Assembly: GCA_015067995.1 (NCBI GenBank)
Contig: SVLJ01000002.1
Location: 144,638-208,637, forward strand
Direction: 5' to 3'
Source: Oscillospiraceae bacterium
Lineage (GTDB): Bacteria > Bacillota > Clostridia > Oscillospirales > Oscillospiraceae
DNA: 64,000 bases
The notes under the pieces are model-generated. The model saw nothing but the letters and a program-made list of their open reading frames with translations. It ran no database searches and was not told where the DNA came from. Both the position numbers and the translations under genes were made by a program. This document shows, piece after piece, positions 23,428 to 30,868 of the stretch (positions within the stretch are counted from its first letter, which is position 1; each line of letters begins with the position of its first letter).

Positions 23428-24840
23428 ATGAGAAAGAAGAGAATAATTTCCATCCCCGCCACCAATGTGCTGGTGGTATTGTCGGCGCTGTGCGCAGTCT
23501 GTTCGGCAGTGGTGCGTATCGTCTGGGCCTGCAGGGAGGACGCGATCTCCCGCCCGACGCTCTGGCTCCAAGTCTACCTGCCTATCGCAGCAGCACTGTG
23601 GTTCGCGCTGATGCTGTTTACCTCCGCAAAAGACCGCCTGTACCGTACGGCGGTGCCGCTCTGGTTGGGCTGCATCTACTTTGCCGTTCGGGCCTTTACA
23701 CTGGATACCGTGCTGCATACGGTGCTATGCCTGTGCCTGTATGCATTGGTGGCCGTGCTGTATACCGCCACCGTCATGGGAGCCATCCCCACGGCAAAGC
23801 TGCTGTGGCTGGCATTCGGACTGCCGCTGGCCTATCATGTGCTCATTGAGCACCGTATCAGTGGGCCGACCGGAGGCTGGCTGGCGGAATCCTCCGTCCT
23901 GCTGATCATGGCAGCGCTGCTGCTGGCGTCCCTCGCCATGAAGGTGCGTCCGGCAGAGGAGGGGGAGTATGTGAAGCGGTTCGGTGACCGTAACGATGGC
24001 CGCCGCCTGCGGAAGCTGTCACCCATTTTCGCGGTGTCGCCGTATTTGATGAAGACCCGCAACACATCCCAGAACTTTATCCGGGACAGTGTGGAGATCA
24101 CCAATTTGGAGAAGTACATCGCTGCCAAGCGCAAGGCGGGTCTGAAAAATTTCGGCATCCTCCATGTGTGGCTGGCGGCCTATGCCCGAGCCTGTGCCCG
24201 GTATCCCGGTCTGAACCGGTTTATTGCCGGACAGAAGATATATTCCCGCGGCAGGACGCTGGAGGTCAACATGACCATCAAGAAGGAGATGAGTACCGAG
24301 TCTCCCGATACGGTGATCAAGGTAGAGCTGGATCCTGCGGATACTGCGGAAGATGTTTACAACAAATTTAACATCCGGGTGCAGGAAGTGAAGGATGCGC
24401 CGCTGGACAGCGGATTCGACAATCTGGCCGGTGCGCTGAATTTCATTCCCGGTCTGCTGCTGAAATTTGTGGTATGGGTGCTGGAGGCGCTGGACTATTT
24501 CGGCTGTCTGCCCCGCTGGCTGACTAAGCTCAGTCCCTTCCACGGCTCGCTGTATATCACCTCAATGGCATCTCTGGGCATCCCGCCCATCTACCATCAC
24601 CTCTATGACTTCGGCAACGTGCCGGTGTTTGTCTCCTTCGGCAAGAAGCGCCATGCCTATGAGACTCAGAGGGACGGCACAGTGGTTTTCCGCAAGTATG
24701 TGGATGCCTGCTATGTCACCGATGAGCGTATCGTGGACGGCTTTTATTTTGCCTCTGTGCTTCGCTACATCCACAACCTCATCCACGATCCCGCGCAGCT
24801 GGATATTCCGCCGGAAGAAGTACGGGAAGATCAGGAATAA
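23428..24840 (+). CDS. Membrane protein with a degenerate 2-oxoacid dehydrogenase E2/CAT-like domain
   Basis: A 470-residue protein. Residues 1-170 hold about six hydrophobic segments. From about 200, the sequence follows the catalytic domain of E2 acyltransferases and chloramphenicol acetyltransferase: TRNTSQNFIRD, LHVWLAAYARACARYPGLNR, HGSLYITSMASLG, PVFVSFGKK and finally DERIVDGFYFASVLRYI. In active enzymes this last motif is DHRxxDG with a catalytic histidine; here glutamate (about 433) replaces it, so ordinary acyl transfer is doubtful. The ATG at 23428 has no ribosome site and coincides with the predicted RNA start; upstream in-frame starts lie inside the promoter. A terminator follows. 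Confidence 0.72.
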   Translation: MRKKRIISIPATNVLVVLSALCAVCSAVVRIVWACREDAISRPTLWLQVYLPIAAALWFALMLFTSAKDRLYRTAVPLWLGCIYFAVRAFTLDTVLHTVLCLCLYALVAVLYTATVMGAIPTAKLLWLAFGLPLAYHVLIEHRISGPTGGWLAESSVLLIMAALLLASLAMKVRPAEEGEYVKRFGDRNDGRRLRKLSPIFAVSPYLMKTRNTSQNFIRDSVEITNLEKYIAAKRKAGLKNFGILHVWLAAYARACARYPGLNRFIAGQKIYSRGRTLEVNMTIKKEMSTESPDTVIKVELDPADTAEDVYNKFNIRVQEVKDAPLDSGFDNLAGALNFIPGLLLKFVVWVLEALDYFGCLPRWLTKLSPFHGSLYITSMASLGIPPIYHHLYDFGNVPVFVSFGKKRHAYETQRDGTVVFRKYVDACYVTDERIVDGFYFASVLRYIHNLIHDPAQLDIPPEEVREDQE

Positions 24841-24856
24841 CGGGATCCCCAACAGA

Positions 24857-24894
24857 AAAACCGCTGCTTTCTGTTTACAGAAGGCAGCGGTTTT
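24857..24894 (+). terminator. Intrinsic terminator
   Basis: AAAACCGCTGC at 24857-24867 pairs with GCAGCGGTTTT at 24884-24894, with TTCTG/CAGAA extending the stem. Confidence 0.85.
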
Positions 24895-25176
24895 GTAGCC
24901 TTCATAAACATTAAGGCATTACTTGCTGTTTGCGCAGCATCGGCGGCAAATGTGAGGATACGGATGAAATTGTCGATCGCAACGTTTGCGCGGATAATTA
25001 TAACACCAAGTTTTTCGATTTTCAACAGCGGATACGGCAGTTCGAGGCGGAAGTTTTGAACAATTTTTGTTCCTTCGATGACTTCCGCCCTTTTGCAAAC
25101 TTCATAAAACCTTAAGGAATTTCCAGCTTTTTTGTTAATCGCTGCCGGAGTATGATGAGCATCAGGGAGGGACGCT
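24895..25176 (+). other. A/T-rich intergenic segment with direct repeats and an inverted repeat
   Basis: No convincing gene lies here, although short frames are open on both strands. Near-identical direct repeats, TTCATAAACATTAAGGCATT at 24901-24920 and a 21-base copy at 25101-25121, flank it. Between them GGCGGAAGT (25046-25054) pairs perfectly with ACTTCCGCC (25081-25089), enclosing GAACAA-TTT-TTGTTC (25058-25072). Base composition is richer in A/T than the surroundings. It could be a structured RNA, a conserved intergenic repeat, or binding sites for the response regulator encoded just downstream. A TATGAT at 25151-25156 is a possible -10 for that gene. Confidence 0.5.
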
Positions 25177-25881
25177 ATGTATAACATTCTGATTTGTGAT
25201 GATGAACAGGACATTGTCAATGCATTGAAAATCTATCTGACCAGCCCGGAGCTGAATCTGTATGAAGCCAATACCGGTGTGCAGGCACTGGAGTTGCTGG
25301 AACGGGAGGATATCCATCTGGTGCTGATGGATGTTATGATGCCGGAGATGGACGGCATTACCGCCATGGTGGAGCTGCGCCGGCACAGCAATGTGCCCGT
25401 GATCCTGCTGACGGCAAAAAGTGAGGATACCGATAAGATCCTCGGCCTCAATGCCGGTGCGGATGACTATATCACAAAACCCTTCAACCCTGTGGAGGTG
25501 ACGGCCAGAGTGCGCTCCCAGCTGCGGAGGTATCTGCTGCTGGGCAGTCGTGTGGAACGAGCGGCACAGGAGCATTTTGTCATCGGCGGCATTGAGATGG
25601 ATGACGCCGGAAAGCAGGTGCGGCTGGATGGAGAACCGGTGGCGCTGACGCCCACAGAATATGAAATTTTAAAACTGATGATGGCGAATCCCGGACGGGT
25701 GTTTTCCCCTAAGGAGATATACCGTCAGGTATGGAAGGACGAGCCTCTGGGCTGTGACAATACGGTGGCGGTCCACATTCGCCATCTGCGGGAAAAGCTG
25801 GAGATCAATCCGGCGGAGCCGCGGTATCTGAAGGTGGTCTGGGGACAGGGCTACAAGATGGAGAAAGGAGTGCGCTCATGA
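25177..25881 (+). CDS. OmpR/PhoB-family response regulator
   Basis: A 234-residue response regulator. The receiver domain (1-120) has the acidic pair D9-D10, phosphoacceptor D53 in LVLMDVMMP, T82 (LLTAKS) and K104 (YITKPF). The C-terminal winged helix (about 135-230) has LTPTEYEILKLM and the recognition region DNTVAVHIRHLREKLE. The gene overlaps its partner kinase by four bases. GGGAGGGA precedes the ATG. The layout resembles VanRS-type pairs, but the genes controlled are unknown. Confidence 0.95.
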   Translation: MYNILICDDEQDIVNALKIYLTSPELNLYEANTGVQALELLEREDIHLVLMDVMMPEMDGITAMVELRRHSNVPVILLTAKSEDTDKILGLNAGADDYITKPFNPVEVTARVRSQLRRYLLLGSRVERAAQEHFVIGGIEMDDAGKQVRLDGEPVALTPTEYEILKLMMANPGRVFSPKEIYRQVWKDEPLGCDNTVAVHIRHLREKLEINPAEPRYLKVVWGQGYKMEKGVRS

Positions 25882-27614
25882 GGGAAGTGCTGGAGACAAA
25901 CGTGGAAGAAACTGAAATCGAGCCGCGGGAGATGCCGGAAAAGCCTGCTGAAAAAAGAAAACGAATCCCTCTGACTCATCGCATATCTGTAAAGGTGATT
26001 GCCTTTATTATGCTGATTTTTTCGGCGATAACAGCGACAGCCGGTGTTGCTGCGGCACTGGTGATGATGGATGAGGGAATTTACATCACAGCGGAGAAGA
26101 CATACCGGGAGAACATCTTTCAGAATCTGACCACAGAGGATATGCGGCAGGATTGGTACTGGATAGCCAGTCGGTGCATCACGCTGGCCTATCTGCTGCG
26201 CTACTGGATCTATGCCATCATTGCCGGGGCTGTACTTTTGGCGGTGCTTTGCTTTGTGTTTTTGATGTGTGCATCCGGACGCCGGGCCGGATGCGATACA
26301 CCGCAGCCGGGCTGGGGGACCTGGGTGCCGGTGGATGTGTTGGTGCTGGCAGTCATGACGGTTGTGCTGATGCTGGCATACTGGTGTGAGGAAGCACTGT
26401 TTTTCCATTCGGACTGGAAGCAGATGGTAACTTATGGTATTTCCTGCCTGCTGCTGGGGATCGTGACCGTTGGTTTCTGTATGAGTATGGCATTGCGATT
26501 CAAACTGGGGCAGTGGTGGAAAAATTCCGTGGTATGGTATTGCCTGCATATTTGCCGTCGGATTCTGGAAAAAGTATGGCGTGTGACAAAGAAAACGGCA
26601 AGCGGCTGCGCGGCGCTTCTGCAGGGGATACCTCTGGTTTGGAGGACGGCGGTTGTTTTTGCGTTGATCTGCGTGGCGGAACTGATGGTGCTATTGTCCA
26701 GCTACCATGTCAGAAGTGTGCTTTCCCTCTGGCTGCTGACACGGCCTCTGGCCTTTGCGGTGATTGTGATTGTCGCCCTGATGCTGCGCAGACTGCAGAA
26801 GGGTGGAGAGGCACTGGCGGCCGGCGAGCTGGAGCATCAGGTGGATACAAAATGGCTTTTGGGAGATTTCCGAAAGCACGGGGAAGACCTCAACCGCATC
26901 GGCGAAGGAATGAGTGTTGCCGTGGAGCAGCGGATACGTAGCGAACGGATGAAGACAGAGCTCATTACCAACGTTTCCCACGACATCAAGACGCCGCTGA
27001 CCTCCATCATCAACTATGCTGATCTCATTGCTCAGGAGCCTTGTGAAAACGAGAAGATCCATGATTATGCCGCCGTGCTGCACCGTCAGTCGGAGCGGCT
27101 GAAGCGGCTGCTGGAGGATCTGGTGGAGGCGTCCAAGCTTTCGGCCGGGAATCTGGAAGTGCAGCTGGCGCCCTGTGAAGCGGGGGTTTTGCTGACGCAG
27201 GCGGCGGGGGAGTATGCCCGGCGTTTGACAGAGCAGCAGCTGACGCTCGTCACCAGCCAGCCGGAACAGCCGGTACAGATTATGGCAGACGGCCGTCGGC
27301 TGTGGCGTGTCTTTGACAACCTGATGAGCAACATCTGTAAGTATGGGCAGAGCGGCACCCGCGTCTATCTGACGCTGGAGGAAAAGAACGGGCAGGCGGT
27401 GATTACCTTCCGCAATACTTCCCGGGAACCACTCAACCTCTCGGCGGATGAGCTGATGGAGCGGTTTGTCCGGGGCGATGCTGCCCGCAGTGCCGGCGGC
27501 AGCGGACTGGGGCTGTCTATCGCCCGCAGTCTGACGGAACTGCAGCGCGGTACCATGGAGCTGACGGTGGATGGTGACTTGTTCAAAGTGGTGCTGCGAT
27601 TCCCTCTGATTTGA
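25878..27614 (+). CDS. Sensor histidine kinase
   Basis: A 578-residue membrane kinase. A charged cytosolic start (1-35) is followed by several membrane segments (about 38-60, 110-135, 150-175, 185-205 and 255-300), a HAMP-like linker, the HisKA box NVSHDIKTPLTSIINYADL with the phosphorylated histidine near 368, and an ATPase domain with VFDNLMSNICKY (N box) and GGSGLGLSIARSL (G2 box). The small predicted outer loops suggest sensing within the membrane. It is coupled to the response regulator by an ATGA overlap. Confidence 0.94.
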   Translation: MREVLETNVEETEIEPREMPEKPAEKRKRIPLTHRISVKVIAFIMLIFSAITATAGVAAALVMMDEGIYITAEKTYRENIFQNLTTEDMRQDWYWIASRCITLAYLLRYWIYAIIAGAVLLAVLCFVFLMCASGRRAGCDTPQPGWGTWVPVDVLVLAVMTVVLMLAYWCEEALFFHSDWKQMVTYGISCLLLGIVTVGFCMSMALRFKLGQWWKNSVVWYCLHICRRILEKVWRVTKKTASGCAALLQGIPLVWRTAVVFALICVAELMVLLSSYHVRSVLSLWLLTRPLAFAVIVIVALMLRRLQKGGEALAAGELEHQVDTKWLLGDFRKHGEDLNRIGEGMSVAVEQRIRSERMKTELITNVSHDIKTPLTSIINYADLIAQEPCENEKIHDYAAVLHRQSERLKRLLEDLVEASKLSAGNLEVQLAPCEAGVLLTQAAGEYARRLTEQQLTLVTSQPEQPVQIMADGRRLWRVFDNLMSNICKYGQSGTRVYLTLEEKNGQAVITFRNTSREPLNLSADELMERFVRGDAARSAGGSGLGLSIARSLTELQRGTMELTVDGDLFKVVLRFPLI

Positions 27615-27674
27615 ACCGGTGTAATTCTGCCGGAACCGGGCATACTGACTCCATCTTGCAAAGGAGCTGATACC

Positions 27675-28109
27675 ATGATCGAACAGGATACCATAAAATT
27701 GCTGCGAGAGTGCGATGCGGGCATTAAAATGGGCGTGGCTTCCATTGACGATGTGCTGCAATATGTCAAGGGCGAATCTCTGCGGAAATATCTGACGGAG
27801 TGCAAGCGGGAGCATGAGGTGCTGAAGGAAGAGGTACAGGTCCTGCTGGACAAGTACCACGATGACGGCAAGGAGCCCAACCCCATTGCCAAGGGCATGA
27901 GCTGGATGAAGACCAATATGAAGCTGGGCATGGACATGTCCGACGGTACCATCGCCGATCTCATGACCGACGGCTGCAACATGGGCGTCAAGTCCCTGAA
28001 CCGCTACCTCAATCAGTATGAAGCCGCGGACGAGAAGTCCAAGGATATCGCCAAGCGGCTCATCAATCTGGAGGAGCGGCTGACCATCGACATCCGGCAG
28101 TTTCTATAA
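27675..28109 (+). CDS. Small helical hypothetical protein
   Basis: A 144-residue soluble, largely alpha-helical protein. It starts with IEQDTIKLLRECDAGIKMGV, and the second half contains WMKTNMKLGMDMSDGTIADL followed by GVKSLNRYLNQY. The heptad-like pattern suggests a four-helix, possibly ferritin-like bundle, but no metal-binding ExxH pair is seen. I cannot name the family with confidence. It lies 60 bases after the kinase gene with AAAGGAG before its ATG and may belong to the regulon of that two-component system. A terminator follows. Confidence 0.8.
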   Translation: MIEQDTIKLLRECDAGIKMGVASIDDVLQYVKGESLRKYLTECKREHEVLKEEVQVLLDKYHDDGKEPNPIAKGMSWMKTNMKLGMDMSDGTIADLMTDGCNMGVKSLNRYLNQYEAADEKSKDIAKRLINLEERLTIDIRQFL

Positions 28110-28117
28110 AAAAACAG

Positions 28118-28148
28118 ACGTCCCGGGAGAATAGCTCTCCCGGGACGT
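28118..28148 (+). terminator. Intrinsic terminator between convergent genes
   Basis: ACGTCCCGGGAGA at 28118-28130, loop ATAGC and its perfect complement at 28136-28148; TATTTTA follows. Confidence 0.8.
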
Positions 28149-28154
28149 GCTATT

Positions 28155-28898
28155 TTACAGTTTGGAGATGAAGTCCAGCACCAGCTTACCCAGCACACTG
28201 TCGCCATTCTCGTCCTTGGCCATGATGTACCAGCAGTGCTTGCCCTCCAGCACCTGATGGGTGACGGTGGACATGTCGTACTTGAAGTGCCGCAGGGTGG
28301 ACAGCACCAGCATGGTCTGCTCGTAGCGGCTGGCGATGTCGTTGTCGCAGACTACAAAGTGCATGGGAGGATAGGAGGGAGCCTTGCCGATGTGATAAAG
28401 CGGTGCGGCGTCATCCACCACCACGCAGCGGGAATCGACGCCCCGCTCACGAAGCACGTTGAAATGGGTGGTGGGCTGTCCGGCGTCATGGAAGTAGCCT
28501 GCGATGGCGTCTGCGGGCAGCTTGTAGGGCGCCAGCCAGCGCTTGTCGAAGCACAGCATCATGGAGGCATAGCCGCCGGCGGAGCTGCCGCCGACGAACA
28601 GCTTTCCGTTGGCGCCATAGTCGGGAATGTTTTTGTGTGCCCATGCCACTGCCGCGGCGGAATCCCGGATGTAGTCGGGATAAACAGCCTCCGGATACAT
28701 CCGGTAGCCCAGGCAGACAACGCCGATGCCATGGTCGGCCAGATACGCCGCCATGACGCTGCCGAAGGTCTTGTCACGTGCCTCAAAGCCACCGCCGTGG
28801 ATGTATACGAAGGTGGGGAAGTCAGTGGTGTCGGGGAGATATACGTCCAGCAGCTGCGCGGGATGGACGCCGTAGGAAATATTTTCGATAAGCTTCAT
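28155..28898 (-). CDS. Alpha/beta hydrolase (HSL/carboxylesterase type)
   Basis: A 247-residue hydrolase. HGGGFEARD (about 34-42) forms the oxyanion hole and GGSSAGGY (about 103-110) holds the nucleophile serine; acid and histidine are probably D187 (VVCDND) and H222 (EGKHCW). This is the short-chain esterase/lipase pattern of BD-FAE or HSL proteins, active on small or acetylated esters. There is no signal peptide. GGAGGCAG precedes the ATG at 28898. Confidence 0.9.
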   Translation of the reverse strand: MKLIENISYGVHPAQLLDVYLPDTTDFPTFVYIHGGGFEARDKTFGSVMAAYLADHGIGVVCLGYRMYPEAVYPDYIRDSAAAVAWAHKNIPDYGANGKLFVGGSSAGGYASMMLCFDKRWLAPYKLPADAIAGYFHDAGQPTTHFNVLRERGVDSRCVVVDDAAPLYHIGKAPSYPPMHFVVCDNDIASRYEQTMLVLSTLRHFKYDMSTVTHQVLEGKHCWYIMAKDENGDSVLGKLVLDFISKL

Positions 28899-29004
28899 AT
28901 GCTCTGCCTCCTGTGATGCAAATTTAGCAGTGTACCATAGTCTACCATACTTTCTGGGAAAAAGCGACAGAAACTTTTGCTGGAAGGCCTGCCAGGAATT
29001 GCAT

Positions 29005-29033
29005 TTGCAAAATGGTTACAAAACGGTTACAAT
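29005..29033 (+). promoter_or_regulatory. Promoter of the micro-ORF and LysM-CAP transcript
   Basis: TTGCAA at 29005-29010 and TACAAT at 29028-29033 have a 17-base spacer. The repeated GGTTACAA (29014 and 29025 region) lies within it. Confidence 0.7.
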
Positions 29034-29079
29034 CATACCTGTCTTCGCGGGACAAATACTTACTGAGGAGGTCAACCAA

Positions 29080-29145
29080 ATGTGCAACTTTGATTGCGGC
29101 ATGATCTGGCAGATCCTCTGCCAGCTGTTCAATACCGGCTGTTGA
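29080..29145 (+). CDS. Four-cysteine micro-ORF (21 residues)
   Basis: ATG at 29080 follows a textbook TGAGGAGG ribosome site at 29064-29071 and ends at TGA 29143-29145. The peptide has cysteines at positions 2, 6, 14 and 21 and a hydrophobic middle (MIWQILCQLF). It sits between a good promoter and a leader with hairpins before the LysM-CAP gene. It could be a leader peptide whose translation affects those hairpins, or a small metal-binding or secreted peptide. No known family is recognised. Confidence 0.6.
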   Translation: MCNFDCGMIWQILCQLFNTGC

Positions 29146-29155
29146 AAAGCGTTGG

Positions 29156-29189
29156 GAAACCGATGAGACCGATGCACGGTTTCGGTCTC
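29156..29189 (+). promoter_or_regulatory. Candidate pseudoknot in the LysM-CAP leader
   Basis: AACCG (29158-29162, extendable to GAAACCG) can pair with CGGTT (29177-29181), while GAGACCGA (29165-29172) pairs perfectly with TCGGTCTC (29182-29189). The arms interleave as 5'1-5'2-3'1-3'2, the topology of an H-type pseudoknot. A terminator-like hairpin follows at 29198-29231. Confidence 0.5.
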
Positions 29190-29197
29190 TCCATGGC

Positions 29198-29231
29198 TGC
29201 GGGGGTCTTGCGGGGCCTCCGCATTTTATTT
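29198..29231 (+). terminator. Leader terminator before the LysM-CAP gene
   Basis: GCGGGGGTC (29199-29207) pairs with GGCCTCCGC (29214-29222) using two G-U pairs, then ATTTTATTTTT. It lies between the micro-ORF and the LysM-CAP ribosome site. Confidence 0.65.
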
Positions 29232-29252
29232 TTAAATAGGAGGCTGATTGTT

Positions 29253-29852
29253 ATGAAGAAAGCACTTGCCCTGTGTGCGGCGGTGACGACCGTACTGGCC
29301 TGTACAATGACTGCGTCCGCTCTGTCCCATACGGTGGTTCGCGGCGACACAATGTGGAAGCTGGCGGTGAAATACGAGGTGGGCACACAGGAGATCATCG
29401 ACGCCAATCCCCAGATCCAGAACCCGGATCTCATCTATCCCGGTCAGCAGCTGACCATCCCGGAGCTGGACACCACGGTGGCGTCCTTTGAAAAGGAAGT
29501 GATTCGTCTGGTGAACGAGCAGCGGGCGAAGCACGGACTGCAGCCTCTGCGGGAGAACTGGGAGCTGTCCCGGGTGGCACGCTTTAAATCTCAGGACATG
29601 GTGGATCGCCGGTATTTTTCCCATGCCAGTCCCACCTATGGAACGCCCTTTCAAATGATCCGTGCCTTTGGCCTGTCCTACCGCACCGCCGGTGAGAACA
29701 TTGCTTACGGACAGCGGACGCCGCAGGCTGTGGTGAATGCGTGGATGAATTCCTCCGGCCACCGCGCCAATATTCTGAGTACCTCCTATACGCAGATCGG
29801 CGTGGGATATGTGGCTGACGGTCACTACTGGACACAGATGTTCATTGGGTAA
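29253..29852 (+). CDS. Secreted LysM and CAP/SCP domain protein
   Basis: A 199-residue exported protein: signal peptide (KKALALCAAVTTVLACTMTASA, cut about residue 24), a LysM peptidoglycan-binding domain (26-70, HTVVRGDTMWKLAVKY then IYPGQQLTIP), and a YkwD/SafA-like CAP domain (about 82-199) with RVARFKSQDMVDRRYFSH and GENIAYGQRTPQAVVNAW and SGHRANIL. Such proteins attach to the cell wall or spore cortex. AGGAGG precedes the ATG at 29253. Its transcript carries the micro-ORF and structured leader, so expression may be controlled by RNA. Confidence 0.93.
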   Translation: MKKALALCAAVTTVLACTMTASALSHTVVRGDTMWKLAVKYEVGTQEIIDANPQIQNPDLIYPGQQLTIPELDTTVASFEKEVIRLVNEQRAKHGLQPLRENWELSRVARFKSQDMVDRRYFSHASPTYGTPFQMIRAFGLSYRTAGENIAYGQRTPQAVVNAWMNSSGHRANILSTSYTQIGVGYVADGHYWTQMFIG

Positions 29853-29865
29853 TATGTACGCAGAA

Positions 29866-29893
29866 AAACGGCACGGAATTCTCCGTGCCGTTT
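29866..29893. terminator. Bidirectional terminator
   Basis: AAACGGCACGGA at 29866-29877, loop ATTC and the perfect complement at 29882-29893 lie between convergent stops. Confidence 0.8.
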
Positions 29894-29895
29894 GA

Positions 29896-30798
29896 TCATT
29901 GCAATACTTCTGTGCAAAAGTCTTTCACCAGACTGTGGTAGCGTGGGGTGTCCTTCATGTAGCTGATTCCATGACCGGCCTCCGGGAAGGTATAGCGCCG
30001 TATGGCGGGATTGGCAGCCTGTATGTCGGCGCTCATGGAACAGGGAACAAAGCGGTCGTCCTCGCCGTGGATGATCATGATGGGGATGGATGTGTTTTTC
30101 ACGGCTTCGACTGCTGTGTGCTCCGTCAGGGAAAAGCCGCCGAACAATCTTGCGGCAGCCCGGATAAAGGGCATGGCCAGCGCAGGCGGATACTTCATGT
30201 CTCCGCAGACCTTGCGGATGATCTCGCATGGAGAGGAATAGGGCGAGTCGGCGATGATGCCCCGGACATTGTCGGGGAGACCCACGTCGGCGGCCATCAG
30301 AACGGTGGCACCGCCCATAGAGATGCCGTAGAGCAGGATGGGAATGTCCCGGCCAAACCGCTCCACACCCCAGCGGACCCAGTCCAGACAGTCCTGTCGT
30401 TCCCGGATGCCGAAGGTGATGGTGTGCCCGTCGCTTTCCCCGTGTGCCCGCTGATCCACCAGCAGAACATTGTGCCCCTGCTCCATTGCCAGCCGCGCGC
30501 CGCCGCAGAAATCCCGGATGGAGGTGCTGCGGTAACCGTGGAAGCAGATAGCGAGCGGTGCGCCGTTGTCGTGGTGATAGTAGCGGGCGGACAGCCGCAT
30601 TCCCGCCCGTGAGGTGATGGTTACCTTCTGACAGGGGACGGCGGCCATATCGCGGATCATGGCGCGCATGACCTCCCGCTGCTGCTGGTACTGCTGACCG
30701 GAGGGAATGTTGTAAATGTTGTCCTGCGTTTTGTCCGGCGATAGGAAGGCGATACGGTAGCAGAAAAAGGTGATGGCAAGGCAGAGAAGCGCCGCCAT
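29896..30798 (-). CDS. Membrane-anchored alpha/beta hydrolase
   Basis: About 300 residues: one N-terminal membrane segment, then an alpha/beta hydrolase. CFHGYRST (about 85) gives the oxyanion region, YGISMGGATVLMAA (about 158) the nucleophile serine, IHGEDDRFVP (about 244) the acid, and EAGHGISYM (about 272) the histidine. The pattern is that of BAAT/YqkD-like peptidase-esterases. The start is uncertain: the first ATG is 30798, but the hydrophobic segment extends upstream in frame through TTG 30804 to ATT/CTG codons near an AAAGGATGAGG, so a non-ATG start is possible. Confidence 0.85.
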   Translation of the reverse strand: MAALLCLAITFFCYRIAFLSPDKTQDNIYNIPSGQQYQQQREVMRAMIRDMAAVPCQKVTITSRAGMRLSARYYHHDNGAPLAICFHGYRSTSIRDFCGGARLAMEQGHNVLLVDQRAHGESDGHTITFGIRERQDCLDWVRWGVERFGRDIPILLYGISMGGATVLMAADVGLPDNVRGIIADSPYSSPCEIIRKVCGDMKYPPALAMPFIRAAARLFGGFSLTEHTAVEAVKNTSIPIMIIHGEDDRFVPCSMSADIQAANPAIRRYTFPEAGHGISYMKDTPRYHSLVKDFCTEVLQ

Positions 30799-30868
30799 CG
30801 CCAAAAGGAGCAGAATGGTTATAGTGCCTCATCCTTTCCACATATGGAGCGTAAAAATCAAGAGCGGT

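Noticed and set aside
29034..29252. c-di-AMP (ydaO) or c-di-GMP riboswitch before the LysM-CAP gene
   Set aside because: The conserved core sequences of those classes are absent.
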